Source of the DNA: DATADF01 sp046263155
GTDB lineage: Bacteria > Actinomycetota > CADDZG01 > WHSQ01
Reading direction: 5' to 3'
Length of the DNA: 25,050 nt
Assembly: GCA_046263155.1 (NCBI GenBank)
Contig: JBHELF010000081.1
Span: 1 to 25,050 of the forward strand
The position numbers were made by a program, and so were the translations under genes. Each line of letters begins with the position of its first letter. The stretch's first letter is position 1. This document shows, one piece after another, positions 7,896 through 14,896 of this stretch. Under the pieces are notes generated by a model that saw only the letters and a list, made by a program, of their open reading frames with translations, was not told the DNA's origin and did not search any database.

Positions 7896-9218
7896 TCAGG
7901 CGACCGCGAACAACTCCCACTCTCCCGGAACCCCCTTGAGGGAGTGACGCCCGCGCTCCTCGAACTGCAAGCCCGACCCGGCGACGAGATCGGTAACCGT
8001 GCGCGAGACCAGTACTTCCCGTGTCCCAGCTAGTGATGAGATGCGCGAGGCGATATGTACCGCGACTCCGCCGATGTCCTCGCCGATGACTTCACACTCA
8101 CCGGTGTGCAACCCGGCACGAAGGGAATACCCGCGCGTCTCGGCCTTCTCGACTAGCGCATCGGCGCACCGAATACCGCGGGCAGGGCCGTCGAACGTGG
8201 CGAGCACTCCGTCCCCCAGCGTCTTGATCATCCGGCCGCGATGGCGCTCGATCTCGGCGCGCGCGTCGTCGTAATGCGTCTCGAGTAGCTGTCGCCAGGC
8301 CGCGTCGCCCATCTCCACCGCGCGGTCCGTTGAGCCGACGATGTCTGTCAGCAGTACCGTGGCCAGCACCCGATCCGGTTCGCGGGTAGGCCGTACACCC
8401 GTGACAAAGGTCTCGACCTCGTCCATCACGGAATCGGCATCGCCGGCAAGGGGCAGATGATCAATGCCCTGGAGTTCGACGTACTTCGCATTCGGGATTT
8501 GCTCGGCCACCCATCGACCAACTCGGACGTTCACGACACGATCGCCGCGCCGGTGCAGAACAAGGGTCGGAACGCTGATGGTCGGGAGGACATGCCGGAC
8601 ATCGATGTCGAGAAACATCGTGAACAAGCTGGCCAACATCCCGGGTGAGGCAGCATTGCGCTCGAGCTGTGCATGGAACGCGCGTGCCTCAGGGTTGTCC
8701 TGATGGCTGGGCGCAAAGATCTCGACCGTTGCCCCAGTTCCCCACGCGGGCTGGACGAACTCCGCGCTCGCTTGGAGCAGGTCTTCACGCGGAGGAGGCC
8801 AGGGATAGTCGGGGGCCCAGGTGGCACGGGCCACGGTTCCGTAGAGGATGAGGCCCGAAGTTCGTTTCGGATAGGTCGCCGCGAATAGAGCGGCCATGGC
8901 GGCGCCCTCGGAGATGCCCAGGATGAATGCTTCTTTCGAGCCGGCTGCATCCATCACCGCCGTGAGATCCTCCATGCGGTCCTCAAGCGTCGGTGCCTGG
9001 TCAAGGCGATCCGACAGTCCGACGCCGCGCTTGTCGAAGATGATCAAGCGCGAGAAAGAGGCCAGCCGCTCGAAGTGGGACGCGGAGCCGGTCCAGAACA
9101 AATCGAGGTGCGAGGCGAATCCAAAGTTCAGGATTAGATCAACAGGCCCGTTTCCCAGGACCTGATACGCGATGTGGAGATCCCCAGCCTTGGCGTAACG
9201 GGTCTCCGGCGGCGGCAT
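7896..9218 (-). CDS. Alpha/beta hydrolase fused to a class III nucleotide cyclase domain
   Basis: The 440-residue protein carries two domains. Residues 1-275 form an alpha/beta hydrolase with nucleophile Ser103 in GISEGA, Asp226 in RRGDRV and His254 in GIDHLPL as the likely triad. Residues 285-440 are a class III adenylate/guanylate cyclase domain with metal-binding Asp292 (LLTDIVGST) and Asp336 (TLGDG) and base-reading Lys332. In the GVAVHIASR segment the usual Asp and Asn of the xGDxVNxAxR pattern are replaced by Val385 and His388, while Arg392 is kept. Such variants are common in actinobacterial multidomain cyclases, so activity and product are uncertain. The hydrolase part may sense or process a small ligand. 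No membrane segment is visible, so it should be cytosolic. ATG 9218 has no ribosome site but lies 6 nt after TAAACT. Confidence 0.93.
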   Translation of the reverse strand: MPPPETRYAKAGDLHIAYQVLGNGPVDLILNFGFASHLDLFWTGSASHFERLASFSRLIIFDKRGVGLSDRLDQAPTLEDRMEDLTAVMDAAGSKEAFILGISEGAAMAALFAATYPKRTSGLILYGTVARATWAPDYPWPPPREDLLQASAEFVQPAWGTGATVEIFAPSHQDNPEARAFHAQLERNAASPGMLASLFTMFLDIDVRHVLPTISVPTLVLHRRGDRVVNVRVGRWVAEQIPNAKYVELQGIDHLPLAGDADSVMDEVETFVTGVRPTREPDRVLATVLLTDIVGSTDRAVEMGDAAWRQLLETHYDDARAEIERHRGRMIKTLGDGVLATFDGPARGIRCADALVEKAETRGYSLRAGLHTGECEVIGEDIGGVAVHIASRISSLAGTREVLVSRTVTDLVAGSGLQFEERGRHSLKGVPGEWELFAVA

Positions 9219-9224
9219 GTGACG

Positions 9225-9230
9225 AGTTTA
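9225..9230 (-). promoter_or_regulatory. Putative -10 element of the hydrolase-cyclase gene (leaderless start)
   Basis: TAAACT matches TANNNT exactly and ends 6 nt before ATG 9218, so transcription would begin at or next to the start codon. No Shine-Dalgarno sequence is present. Confidence 0.55.
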
Positions 9231-9238
9231 GGTAACCG

Positions 9239-9251
9239 GCCCGAGGCGGGC
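9239..9251 (-). terminator. Weak hairpin after the cupredoxin gene
   Basis: GCCCG pairs with CGGGC around a 3-nt loop. It overlaps the last base of the TAG stop of the cupredoxin gene by one position. There is no T-run, so it may slow polymerase or protect the mRNA end rather than terminate. Confidence 0.3.
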
Positions 9252-9739
9252 TATTTAGCGATCAGAAAACCTCGCATCACGAGGCCGTGACCCAGAATGG
9301 GACAGAAATAGAAGTACCTCCCCGGCTGTTCAGGTAGCCGGAAAATTATGCTCCGAGGTTTCGGCTCGTCGGTGGTCCGCGTGGCACCCAAGAGGGCGGC
9401 ATGCGGGCTGGTGTCGGCATAGATCTTGAACTGATGAGGAAAGTCCGAGAGGTTCGTGTAGACGATCTTGACCACATCTCCGGCCGAGGCCCTGAGCTCC
9501 TCCGGCACGAACCGCCTTCCCGACGGGGTTTTGACCTTCAGAACCACATCCGGTTTGCCGAGAGGCGTCGGTTCGGGGGCCGGGCTCGGCTGCGGTGCTT
9601 CCGGGCTGCTTCCTGCCGCCGGTTCCTGAGTGTCGCCCCCGCACCCGCCGAGTAAGAGGGCCACGAATAGCCATGCTCCCAGCCTCTTGCGATGAAGCTG
9701 CTGAGAATGGATGGCGGCCCCCTTCGGCTCCGACTGCAT
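9251..9739 (-). CDS. Cupredoxin-domain lipoprotein (type 1 copper site)
   Basis: The 162-residue protein begins with a basic n-region, a hydrophobic stretch and the lipobox-like LLLGGC at about residues 30-35, so it should be a lipoprotein on the outer face of the membrane. A Pro-rich linker (PQPSPAPEPTP) follows. The C-terminal cupredoxin domain has the copper ligand set His (FPHQFKIY), Cys, His and Met in YFCPILGHGLVM with plastocyanin-like spacing. It probably carries electrons or binds copper; the partner is unknown. Start ATG 9739 is chosen because the upstream extension to 10021 is antisense to the oxidoreductase gene and lacks secretion features. No ribosome site is clear. Confidence 0.9.
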   Translation of the reverse strand: MQSEPKGAAIHSQQLHRKRLGAWLFVALLLGGCGGDTQEPAAGSSPEAPQPSPAPEPTPLGKPDVVLKVKTPSGRRFVPEELRASAGDVVKIVYTNLSDFPHQFKIYADTSPHAALLGATRTTDEPKPRSIIFRLPEQPGRYFYFCPILGHGLVMRGFLIAK

Positions 9740-9808
9740 GATCGTACGCTGAACACGAAGACGGAATTCGGAAGTTGTCAGGGGAGGGCGGCAGGGAGGG
9801 CGGACACG

Positions 9809-10498
9809 ATGAGAGTGGGAGTCCTCGGCAGCGGCACCGTCGGACGAGCCATCGCAGGGAAACTCGCCTCGCTCGGCCACGAGGTATTGATCGGCACACG
9901 CGACGTTCAAGCACTGATGGGACGGACGGAGCCGGATGAGCGAGGCCGAGAGCCGTTCGCCCATTGGCAGAAGGCTAACCCCGGAGTGAAACCGGCCACC
10001 TTCTCCGATACCGCAGCGCATGCTGAGGTTGTGGTGAATGCGACCAATGGAGCGGCATCACTTGAGGCCCTCGCGGCTGCGGGTGAGGAGAATCTCGCAG
10101 GCAAGCTGTTGATAGACATCTCGAATCCGCTCGATGTGTCCCATGGAATGCCGCCATCGCTCTTCGTCTCGAATACCGATTCATTGGCCGAGCAGATCCA
10201 GCGCGCGTTTCCCGAAGCCAAGGTTGTCAAATCGCTCAATACCGTGACCGCGACGGTGATGGTCGACCCTTCGTTGTTGGGCGACGGTGAGCACGCGATC
10301 TTTCTGAGCGGAAATGACGACGACGCCAAATCTCAGGTACGCGAAATCCTGGAGTCTTTTGGCTGGCATCAGGTCATTGACCTCGGCGACATTACGACCG
10401 CCCGGGGACCGGAGATGTACTTGCCACTCTGGCTGCGTCTGTGGGGCAGCCTCGGCAACACGATGTTCAACATCAAGCTAGTCCAAGCGCAGGACTGA
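9809..10498 (+). CDS. F420-dependent NADP oxidoreductase family protein
   Basis: The 229-residue protein starts with a Rossmann fold, MRVGVLGSGTVGRAIAGKL, containing GxGxxG at residues 7-12. GTRD follows the second strand, where NADP phosphate is bound in this family. DISNPLD, KSLNTVTATVM and the C-terminal ARGPEMYLPLWLRLWG resemble NADPH-dependent F420 reductases, which pass hydride between F420 and NADP. Related proteins also act on other substrates, so the F420 assignment is probable rather than certain. ATG 9809 has a GGGAGGG purine tract upstream, and the longer frame from 9692 adds only Arg-rich shadow sequence. The next gene starts five bases after the stop, suggesting an operon. Confidence 0.85.
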   Translation: MRVGVLGSGTVGRAIAGKLASLGHEVLIGTRDVQALMGRTEPDERGREPFAHWQKANPGVKPATFSDTAAHAEVVVNATNGAASLEALAAAGEENLAGKLLIDISNPLDVSHGMPPSLFVSNTDSLAEQIQRAFPEAKVVKSLNTVTATVMVDPSLLGDGEHAIFLSGNDDDAKSQVREILESFGWHQVIDLGDITTARGPEMYLPLWLRLWGSLGNTMFNIKLVQAQD

Positions 10499-10503
10499 CG
10501 TTC

Positions 10504-11082
10504 GTGACGACGGCCAGGCTCGAAGCGTTCAGCGACGCGGTGATCGCCATTCTCATCACGATCATGGTGTTGGAGCTGCGCGCGCCTCAGGGGGTCGATG
10601 CTGCCGCTCTGCGACCCCTTCTACCGGTGCTGCTCGCGTATGTGTTGAGCTTCGTCTATCTCGGCATCTACTGGAACAACCATCACCACATGCTCCAGGC
10701 TACGGAACAAATCAGCGGCGGAATCTTGTGGGCGAATTTGCACTTGCTGTTTTGGCTGTCGCTGTTTCCGTTCATGACGGCATGGATGGGAGAGAACGAC
10801 TTCGCTGCACTGCCCGTGGCCTCCTACGGCTTGGTATCGCTGCTCGCCGCGATCGCCTACTTCATTTTGCAGCGGAGGATCATCGCGGCCCAAGGAGGAG
10901 CAGGGTCCAAGCTGGCGGCCGCTCTGGGCCGGGATCTGAAGGGGAAGAGTTCGCCCCTCCTTTATCTCGCCGCGATTCCCTTGGCCTTCGTCAATCGATG
11001 GATATCGCTCGGTCTGTACATCTTTGTGGCACTCATGTGGCTGGTGCCCGACCGTCGCATCGAATCCCTGTGGAAGTCGTAA
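10504..11082 (+). CDS. TMEM175-family (DUF1211) potassium-channel-like membrane protein
   Basis: The 192-residue membrane protein opens with RLEAFSDAVIAILITIMVLEL, the conserved helix of the TMEM175 family, in which FSD lines the pore. About six hydrophobic segments follow, including AYVLSFVYLGIYWNN and LHLLFWLSLFPFMTAW. Bacterial members assemble as tetramers and conduct potassium ions. The GTG start at 10504 is set by the family N-terminus and by the upstream stop five bases earlier. The frame does extend into the upstream gene, but that part is shadow sequence. It is likely co-transcribed with the oxidoreductase. Confidence 0.88.
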   Translation: MTTARLEAFSDAVIAILITIMVLELRAPQGVDAAALRPLLPVLLAYVLSFVYLGIYWNNHHHMLQATEQISGGILWANLHLLFWLSLFPFMTAWMGENDFAALPVASYGLVSLLAAIAYFILQRRIIAAQGGAGSKLAAALGRDLKGKSSPLLYLAAIPLAFVNRWISLGLYIFVALMWLVPDRRIESLWKS

Positions 11083-11174
11083 GTGTTCTTTCGGGATTTG
11101 GTCTCTTATAAGAAACTGAACCCCGGAAGATCGATCGAGATGCGACTTCGTCATCGGCGGAAGAAGGGGGACAT

Positions 11175-11594
11175 GTGGCCGCACGACTCAGCACGATGTC
11201 ACGGGGGCAGGTGTTCGCCCTGCTCTTTGGAATCGGATATCTCATCTCCGGCATTGGTGCCTTTTTCTACAGTGACGGCCTGACGGGTGGCTCTCCGGAT
11301 GACAAGTTGCTCTTCTTCCGCACGAACTACCTCCACGCGATAGTCCATTTCGTCCTCGGAGTGGGGTGGTTGGCGGCCTCGCGCACCGCCGCCGCGGCGA
11401 AGAGTGTCAACCTCCTCTTTGGCGCGATCCTCGTAGTCGTTGCTCTCCTGGGCTTCGCCGGCCTCGACTTCATGCATACGTTCATCAATGCCGGCGACGA
11501 CCCGATGGATCCGGAAAACTTCTTACACCTCGCGACGGGGTTGCTGGCGCTCTACTACGGAACCGCGGGACGAATGATCGCGGAACGCGTGTGA
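11175..11594 (+). CDS. DUF4383-family membrane protein
   Basis: The 139-residue protein has four hydrophobic helices at about residues 13-33, 54-72, 78-96 and 115-130. It contains the pattern NYLHAIVHFVLGVGWLAAS and HLATGLLALYYG, which is typical of DUF4383, a family abundant in Actinomycetota without a settled function. The start is GTG 11175 with the purine tract AAGGGGG just upstream. An internal ATG at 11196 has no such site. The stop overlaps the start of the adenylate cyclase gene as GTGA, so the two are probably translated together. A 92-bp gap before it contains CTTATAAG, which may include a promoter, but this is not clear. Confidence 0.8.
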   Translation: MAARLSTMSRGQVFALLFGIGYLISGIGAFFYSDGLTGGSPDDKLLFFRTNYLHAIVHFVLGVGWLAASRTAAAAKSVNLLFGAILVVVALLGFAGLDFMHTFINAGDDPMDPENFLHLATGLLALYYGTAGRMIAERV

Positions 11595-12400
11595 CAGCCG
11601 AGAACGAACGAGAGGCTCTGTGGCGCGGTCTGCTGACGGGCGCAGACTCGCCGATCCGTCACGACCGGGATCGGTTCAAGAGGTGGCCGGGCTCTCCACG
11701 TTGCAAGACCTGTTTGTATCCGTTGGGAGGGCCCGTCGCTCGGCTGTTCCGATTCAGGTCGGGTCGGGGCCCGTCGCGTAAGAACCCCAACTACTGCAAC
11801 CTCTGTGAAGAATTCGTGCGGACGCATCCGGGAGGCGCGGAGATAGACGTCTCATTGCTGTTCGCGGATGTTCGCGGGTCCACGACGATCGCCGAGACTA
11901 TGGAAGCCGCCCCGTTCACCGCACTTATGAATCGGTTCTTTCGGGCTGGGACGAAGATCTTGATCGACTCGGATGCTCTGATCGACAAGTTCGTCGGCGA
12001 CGAAGTGGTCGGGCTTTTCCTTCCCGCCATGGTCACCGGCCATCCGCGGGCTGCGATAGAGGCGGGCCAGGCCTTGCTCACCGCGACCGGTCACGGCGAC
12101 CCCGACGGGCCCTGGCTGCCGGTGGGAGCAGGGATTCATTCGGGCACCGCGTTTGTGGGCTCGGTGGGCGAGGGGGCGGTTGCCGAGTTCACCGCGATGG
12201 GAGACATGGTCAACGTGGCGGCGAGGCTGGGGTCGTTGGCCGCTGCCGGCGAACTCCTCGTAAGCGTCACAGCGTGGGAAAGAAGTGGACTCGAGGATCC
12301 TTCGGTCGAGACGAGAGAACTTAAGGTCAAGGGCAGATCGGGACCGGTCGAGGTGTGCGTTCTCCGGTCGGACGCAACTGCACAGCGGCAAGCCGGCTGA
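11591..12400 (+). CDS. Class III adenylate cyclase with N-terminal CxxC...CxxC zinc-ribbon-like segment
   Basis: The 269-residue protein has Cys38, Cys41, Cys69 and Cys72 in two CxxC pairs flanking a basic stretch (RLFRFRSGRG), resembling a metal-binding ribbon. The cyclase domain follows from about residue 85. It has metal ligands Asp93 (LLFADVRGST) and Asp137 (FVGDE), adenine-selecting Lys133 and Asp205 (AMGDMVN), and transition-state residues Asn208 and Arg212. The full set predicts an active ATP cyclase making cAMP. There is no membrane helix of its own, but the gene is coupled through a GTGA overlap to a DUF4383 membrane protein. GTG 11591 is chosen for that overlap; the frame further upstream is antisense-like shadow. 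The regulatory input is unknown. Confidence 0.92.
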   Translation: MTAENEREALWRGLLTGADSPIRHDRDRFKRWPGSPRCKTCLYPLGGPVARLFRFRSGRGPSRKNPNYCNLCEEFVRTHPGGAEIDVSLLFADVRGSTTIAETMEAAPFTALMNRFFRAGTKILIDSDALIDKFVGDEVVGLFLPAMVTGHPRAAIEAGQALLTATGHGDPDGPWLPVGAGIHSGTAFVGSVGEGAVAEFTAMGDMVNVAARLGSLAAAGELLVSVTAWERSGLEDPSVETRELKVKGRSGPVEVCVLRSDATAQRQAG

Positions 12401-12443
12401 ACTCAGCGCTCCGTGCCCCCGGCAGAACGCACGAGCGCGATCG

Positions 12444-12516
12444 CGCCCCCGGCAGGATTCGAACCTGCGACCCCAGGTTTAGGAAACCTGTGCTCTATCC
12501 CCTGAGCTACGAGGGC
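12444..12516 (-). tRNA. tRNA-Arg (anticodon CCU)
   Basis: A complete cloverleaf reads on the minus strand. The acceptor stem GCCCTCG pairs with CGGGGGC (with one G-T pair). The D arm contains GCTCAGGGGATAGAGC. The anticodon stem CAGGT/ACCTG carries the loop TTCCTAA with CCT at 34-36. The T arm is GCAGG-TTCGAAT-CCTGC. Discriminator base G follows and CCA is not encoded. It decodes AGG, a rare arginine codon in GC-rich genomes. Confidence 0.97.
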
Positions 12517-12568
12517 CTCGCGGTAACTCTGTCAGATAACCAACGTCCGGGAAACGAGATTCCATTCA

Positions 12569-12613
12569 AGCTGCTGCTGAGGCAATGAATAATTCAATGC
12601 CACAACAACAACT
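12569..12613 (-). repeat. 45-nt palindromic hairpin repeat, copy 1 (shares the TAG stop of the secreted-protein gene)
   Basis: Read on the minus strand, this element begins with the AG of the TAG stop of the upstream gene and folds into a nearly symmetrical 45-nt hairpin with a 3-nt loop. It matches the copy at 18863-18907 without gaps at 33 of 45 positions. Several stem positions that differ become G-U pairs on this strand but would be A-C mismatches on the other. That implies the transcript of the upstream gene is the folded strand. No T-run follows. Confidence 0.85.
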
Positions 12614-13082
12614 AGGGGATGTTCGAGAACGTCGCCGTGACGGTCCCCTGGGTGACTAGGCCGGTGCAGACGGGAGTGGTATTGCCGGCGCTGCTCGCCG
12701 GGATCACGACGACCTCCTCCACTCCCGGACCTAGCTGGAACGGTCTGTCGGTCGTGGCGCAGATGTGTTCGTGTGCGTCGGTGCCGTCTGTGTATCCATA
12801 GACGTAAACCGACGCATATACCGTCTGACCGGAAACGTCGGCAATTTCAAGAGCTAGATATTTCTCGCCCTTTTCAATCGGGAATCTTGCGCACGCGATT
12901 CCGTCCGCGATGCAGATGCTTTGAACCGGTTGACCGGACACTCCGAAGCCCCCGACGTAGGGCTTCTCCTCGACGCGTTCAACTTTCTTTTTCTTCTTCT
13001 GAGCCACGGACTCGGTCACGGTGGCCGGCAGGATGCTCAAGCAGAGGAAGGAAACCAGAACCAGAGCCGAAAATCTGCGCAT
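12612..13082 (-). CDS. Small secreted protein of unknown function
   Basis: The 156-residue protein has a clear Sec signal peptide (MRRFSALVLVSFLCLSILPA) with likely cleavage after SVA or AQ near residue 28. A KKKKKVERVEEK basic stretch follows at once. The mature part is beta-rich and carries four cysteines (CIADGIAC, HICATT, PVCTG) that could form disulfides. It has patterns such as QTVYASVYVYGYTDG and ends TVTATFSNIP. I recognise no domain. ATG 13082 has an excellent ribosome site, GGAGG, about 6 nt upstream, so the longer frame to 13361 is excluded. The stop is embedded in the 45-nt repeat hairpin. Export is confident; function is unknown. Confidence 0.85.
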   Translation of the reverse strand: MRRFSALVLVSFLCLSILPATVTESVAQKKKKKVERVEEKPYVGGFGVSGQPVQSICIADGIACARFPIEKGEKYLALEIADVSGQTVYASVYVYGYTDGTDAHEHICATTDRPFQLGPGVEEVVVIPASSAGNTTPVCTGLVTQGTVTATFSNIP

Positions 13083-13166
13083 CTTTACCTCCGCGTCGTA
13101 CCCACTCCCTTCTAATTCGGCGGCGATCTGAGCTCTCCTAGCTGAACGGCCAGGCTTCGGCGGGAC

Positions 13167-13172
13167 TACGCT
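13167..13172 (+). promoter_or_regulatory. Putative -10 element of the 6-phosphogluconate dehydrogenase gene
   Basis: TACGCT fits TANNNT and ends 7 nt before ATG 13180. There is no ribosome site, consistent with a leaderless transcript. Confidence 0.5.
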
Positions 13173-13179
13173 CACGCCC

Positions 13180-14082
13180 ATGCAGATCGCCATGGTCGGT
13201 CTCGGGCGAATGGGCGGCAACATGACCCAACGTCTGCTGCGAGGGGGCCATGAAGTCGTCGCGTGGGCGCGAACGGCGGAATCAGTTAAGGAGGCCGCCG
13301 GACACGGAGCAGTGCCGGCCGACTCTCTCGACGATCTCGTGGCCAAGCTCGCTGCGCCCAAGAGTGTCTGGCTGATGATCCCCGCGGGCCGACCGACGGC
13401 CGAGACCGTAGAGAGACTCTCAACCCTTCTTCAGGCCGGCGACGTGATCATCGACGGAGGAAACTCCCGCTATACCGAGAGCGTGAGGCGCGCCGCCGAC
13501 CTGCAAGAGCGCGGGATCGAGTTTGTCGACGCCGGAACCTCCGGCGGAATCTGGGGACTGGACAACGGCTATTGCTTGATGATCGGAGCAAACAGCGAAA
13601 CGTTTGCTCGCCTGGAACCGATCTTCGCCACGCTCGCGCCGGAGAATGGCTACGCACGCGTCGGTCCGCCCGGTGCCGGGCACTTCGTGAAAATGGTGCA
13701 CAACGGGATCGAATACGCGCTCATGCAGGCTTACGGCGAGGGCCTCGAACTCTTGAACGCGAGCGAGTTCGATCTCGATCTCTCGTCCGTCGCCGAGGTC
13801 TGGCGCCATGGAAGCGTCGTGCGCTCCTGGCTTCTCGATCTCATCGCCCGCGCGCTCGTCGACGATCCCAAGCTGGAGGCCATCTCCGACTATGTCGAGG
13901 ACTCCGGAGAGGGCCGTTGGACCGTCGAGACAGCGATCGACAGCGCGGTGCCCACTCCGACGATCGCATTAGCATTGTTCCAGCGTTTCGCGTCCCGTCA
14001 GGACGAGTCGTTCGCTAACAAGGTCATAGCGGCTCTGCGGAAAGAGTTTGGAGGGCACGCGGTTCGACCAAAAGAGCAATGA
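13180..14082 (+). CDS. gnd: 6-phosphogluconate dehydrogenase, decarboxylating, short form
   Basis: The enzyme converts 6-phosphogluconate to ribulose-5-phosphate and CO2 in the oxidative pentose phosphate pathway. The 300-residue length is that of the short GndA/YqeC-type enzymes, which often prefer NAD. Motifs in order are GLGRMGGNM (7-15), WARTAES after the second strand, IDGGNSRYTES (90-100), DAGTSGGIWGL (substrate site), GHFVKMVHNGIEY with the catalytic lysine, and SGEGRWTVETAID. The acidic or phosphate-binding residue that decides NAD versus NADP cannot be assigned safely; the WART segment suggests that NADP cannot be ruled out. The stop overlaps the ClpS start as ATGA, although the functions are unrelated. 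Confidence 0.95.
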   Translation: MQIAMVGLGRMGGNMTQRLLRGGHEVVAWARTAESVKEAAGHGAVPADSLDDLVAKLAAPKSVWLMIPAGRPTAETVERLSTLLQAGDVIIDGGNSRYTESVRRAADLQERGIEFVDAGTSGGIWGLDNGYCLMIGANSETFARLEPIFATLAPENGYARVGPPGAGHFVKMVHNGIEYALMQAYGEGLELLNASEFDLDLSSVAEVWRHGSVVRSWLLDLIARALVDDPKLEAISDYVEDSGEGRWTVETAIDSAVPTPTIALALFQRFASRQDESFANKVIAALRKEFGGHAVRPKEQ

Positions 14083-14378
14083 GTCAGCCCGTAATCGCAC
14101 CCGAGCGCACCGAGGAAACCGGGGCCGACACTGAGTTCGATCTCGACCGCGTCTGGCTGGTCATCGTCTGGAACGATCCGATCAATCTGATGTCGTACGT
14201 CACCTACGTCTTCCAGAAGCTGTTCGGGTATCCGCATGCGATCGCAGAGAAGCTGATGCTCGACGTCCACTACCGCGGCAAAGCGGTCGTGTCGAGCGGG
14301 AGCCGGGAGAAAGCAGAACTCGACTGCTCTCGCCTGCATGCTTACGGGCTGTGGGCCACGATCTCCAAGAGCGACTGA
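14079..14378 (+). CDS. clpS: ClpS adaptor of the Clp protease
   Basis: ClpS delivers N-end-rule substrates to ClpC/ClpA-ClpP. The 99-residue product shows the ligand-binding region WLVIVWNDPINLMSYV (about 26-41), where the NDP-x-N/T-x-M pattern forms the N-degron pocket. It continues with VFQKLFGYPHAIAEKLML and VHYRGKAVVSSGSREKAE. The N-terminal tail is acidic, as in actinobacterial members. ATG 14079 overlaps the gnd stop (ATGA). The DUF2017 gene follows 11 bases after its stop, a pairing seen repeatedly in Actinomycetota. Confidence 0.96.
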   Translation: MSQPVIAPERTEETGADTEFDLDRVWLVIVWNDPINLMSYVTYVFQKLFGYPHAIAEKLMLDVHYRGKAVVSSGSREKAELDCSRLHAYGLWATISKSD

Positions 14379-14389
14379 GGAATCTCACC

Positions 14390-14896
14390 ATGCCGACGGT
14401 TCACCCACTCGACGGAACCTCATTGGCGCTCGGCCTCGAGGCGGACGAGCGCGAGGCGATGCGCCGCCTCGTCGCCGAGATGCGCACGCTGCTCGAAGCC
14501 GAGGTCCCCGCGGAGGATCCGGTCCGCGCGCGGCTTTTTCCCCGGGCATACGAGGACGAGGGGGCCCAGAACAATTACCGGGACATGATCGAGAGCGAGC
14601 TCGAACAGGCTAAGAAGGCGGCCCTCGACACCGTGGCCCGGACGCTTGGGGACGAAGCGGGCGACCTCGAGGTAGCCCTCCTCCCCGATGAAGTTCAGGC
14701 CTGGCTCAGGCTTCTTACCGACTTACGTCTCTCGGTCGGGACGCGGCTCGACGTTACCGAGGAGAAGATGTCGGCGGAGATCGATCCTTTGGATCCCGAC
14801 GCCGTGGCCTACGACGTTCTGAACTGGCTAGGTTGGATCCAGGAGTTGATGTTGCGGTATCTCGATCCTGAGAAACAGCGCGCTGAGGAGGACTGA
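14390..14896 (+). CDS. DUF2017 family protein (ClpS neighbour)
   Basis: The 168-residue helical acidic protein fits DUF2017. The central part reads LFPRAYEDEGAQNNYRDMIESELEQ (about 46-70) and the C-terminal part DVLNWLGWIQELMLRYLD, both typical of the family. Its function is unproven, but it is conserved beside clpS in actinobacteria and may act with the Clp system. ATG 14390 is preceded by GAGGAA, whereas an upstream in-frame GTG at 14351 overlaps clpS. The stop and the next start share one base (TGATG). Confidence 0.88.
   Translation: MPTVHPLDGTSLALGLEADEREAMRRLVAEMRTLLEAEVPAEDPVRARLFPRAYEDEGAQNNYRDMIESELEQAKKAALDTVARTLGDEAGDLEVALLPDEVQAWLRLLTDLRLSVGTRLDVTEEKMSAEIDPLDPDAVAYDVLNWLGWIQELMLRYLDPEKQRAEED

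Noticed and set aside
9740..10021. N-terminal extension of the cupredoxin gene
   Set aside because: It would be antisense to the oxidoreductase gene and would bury the signal peptide; ATG 9739 gives a normal lipoprotein.
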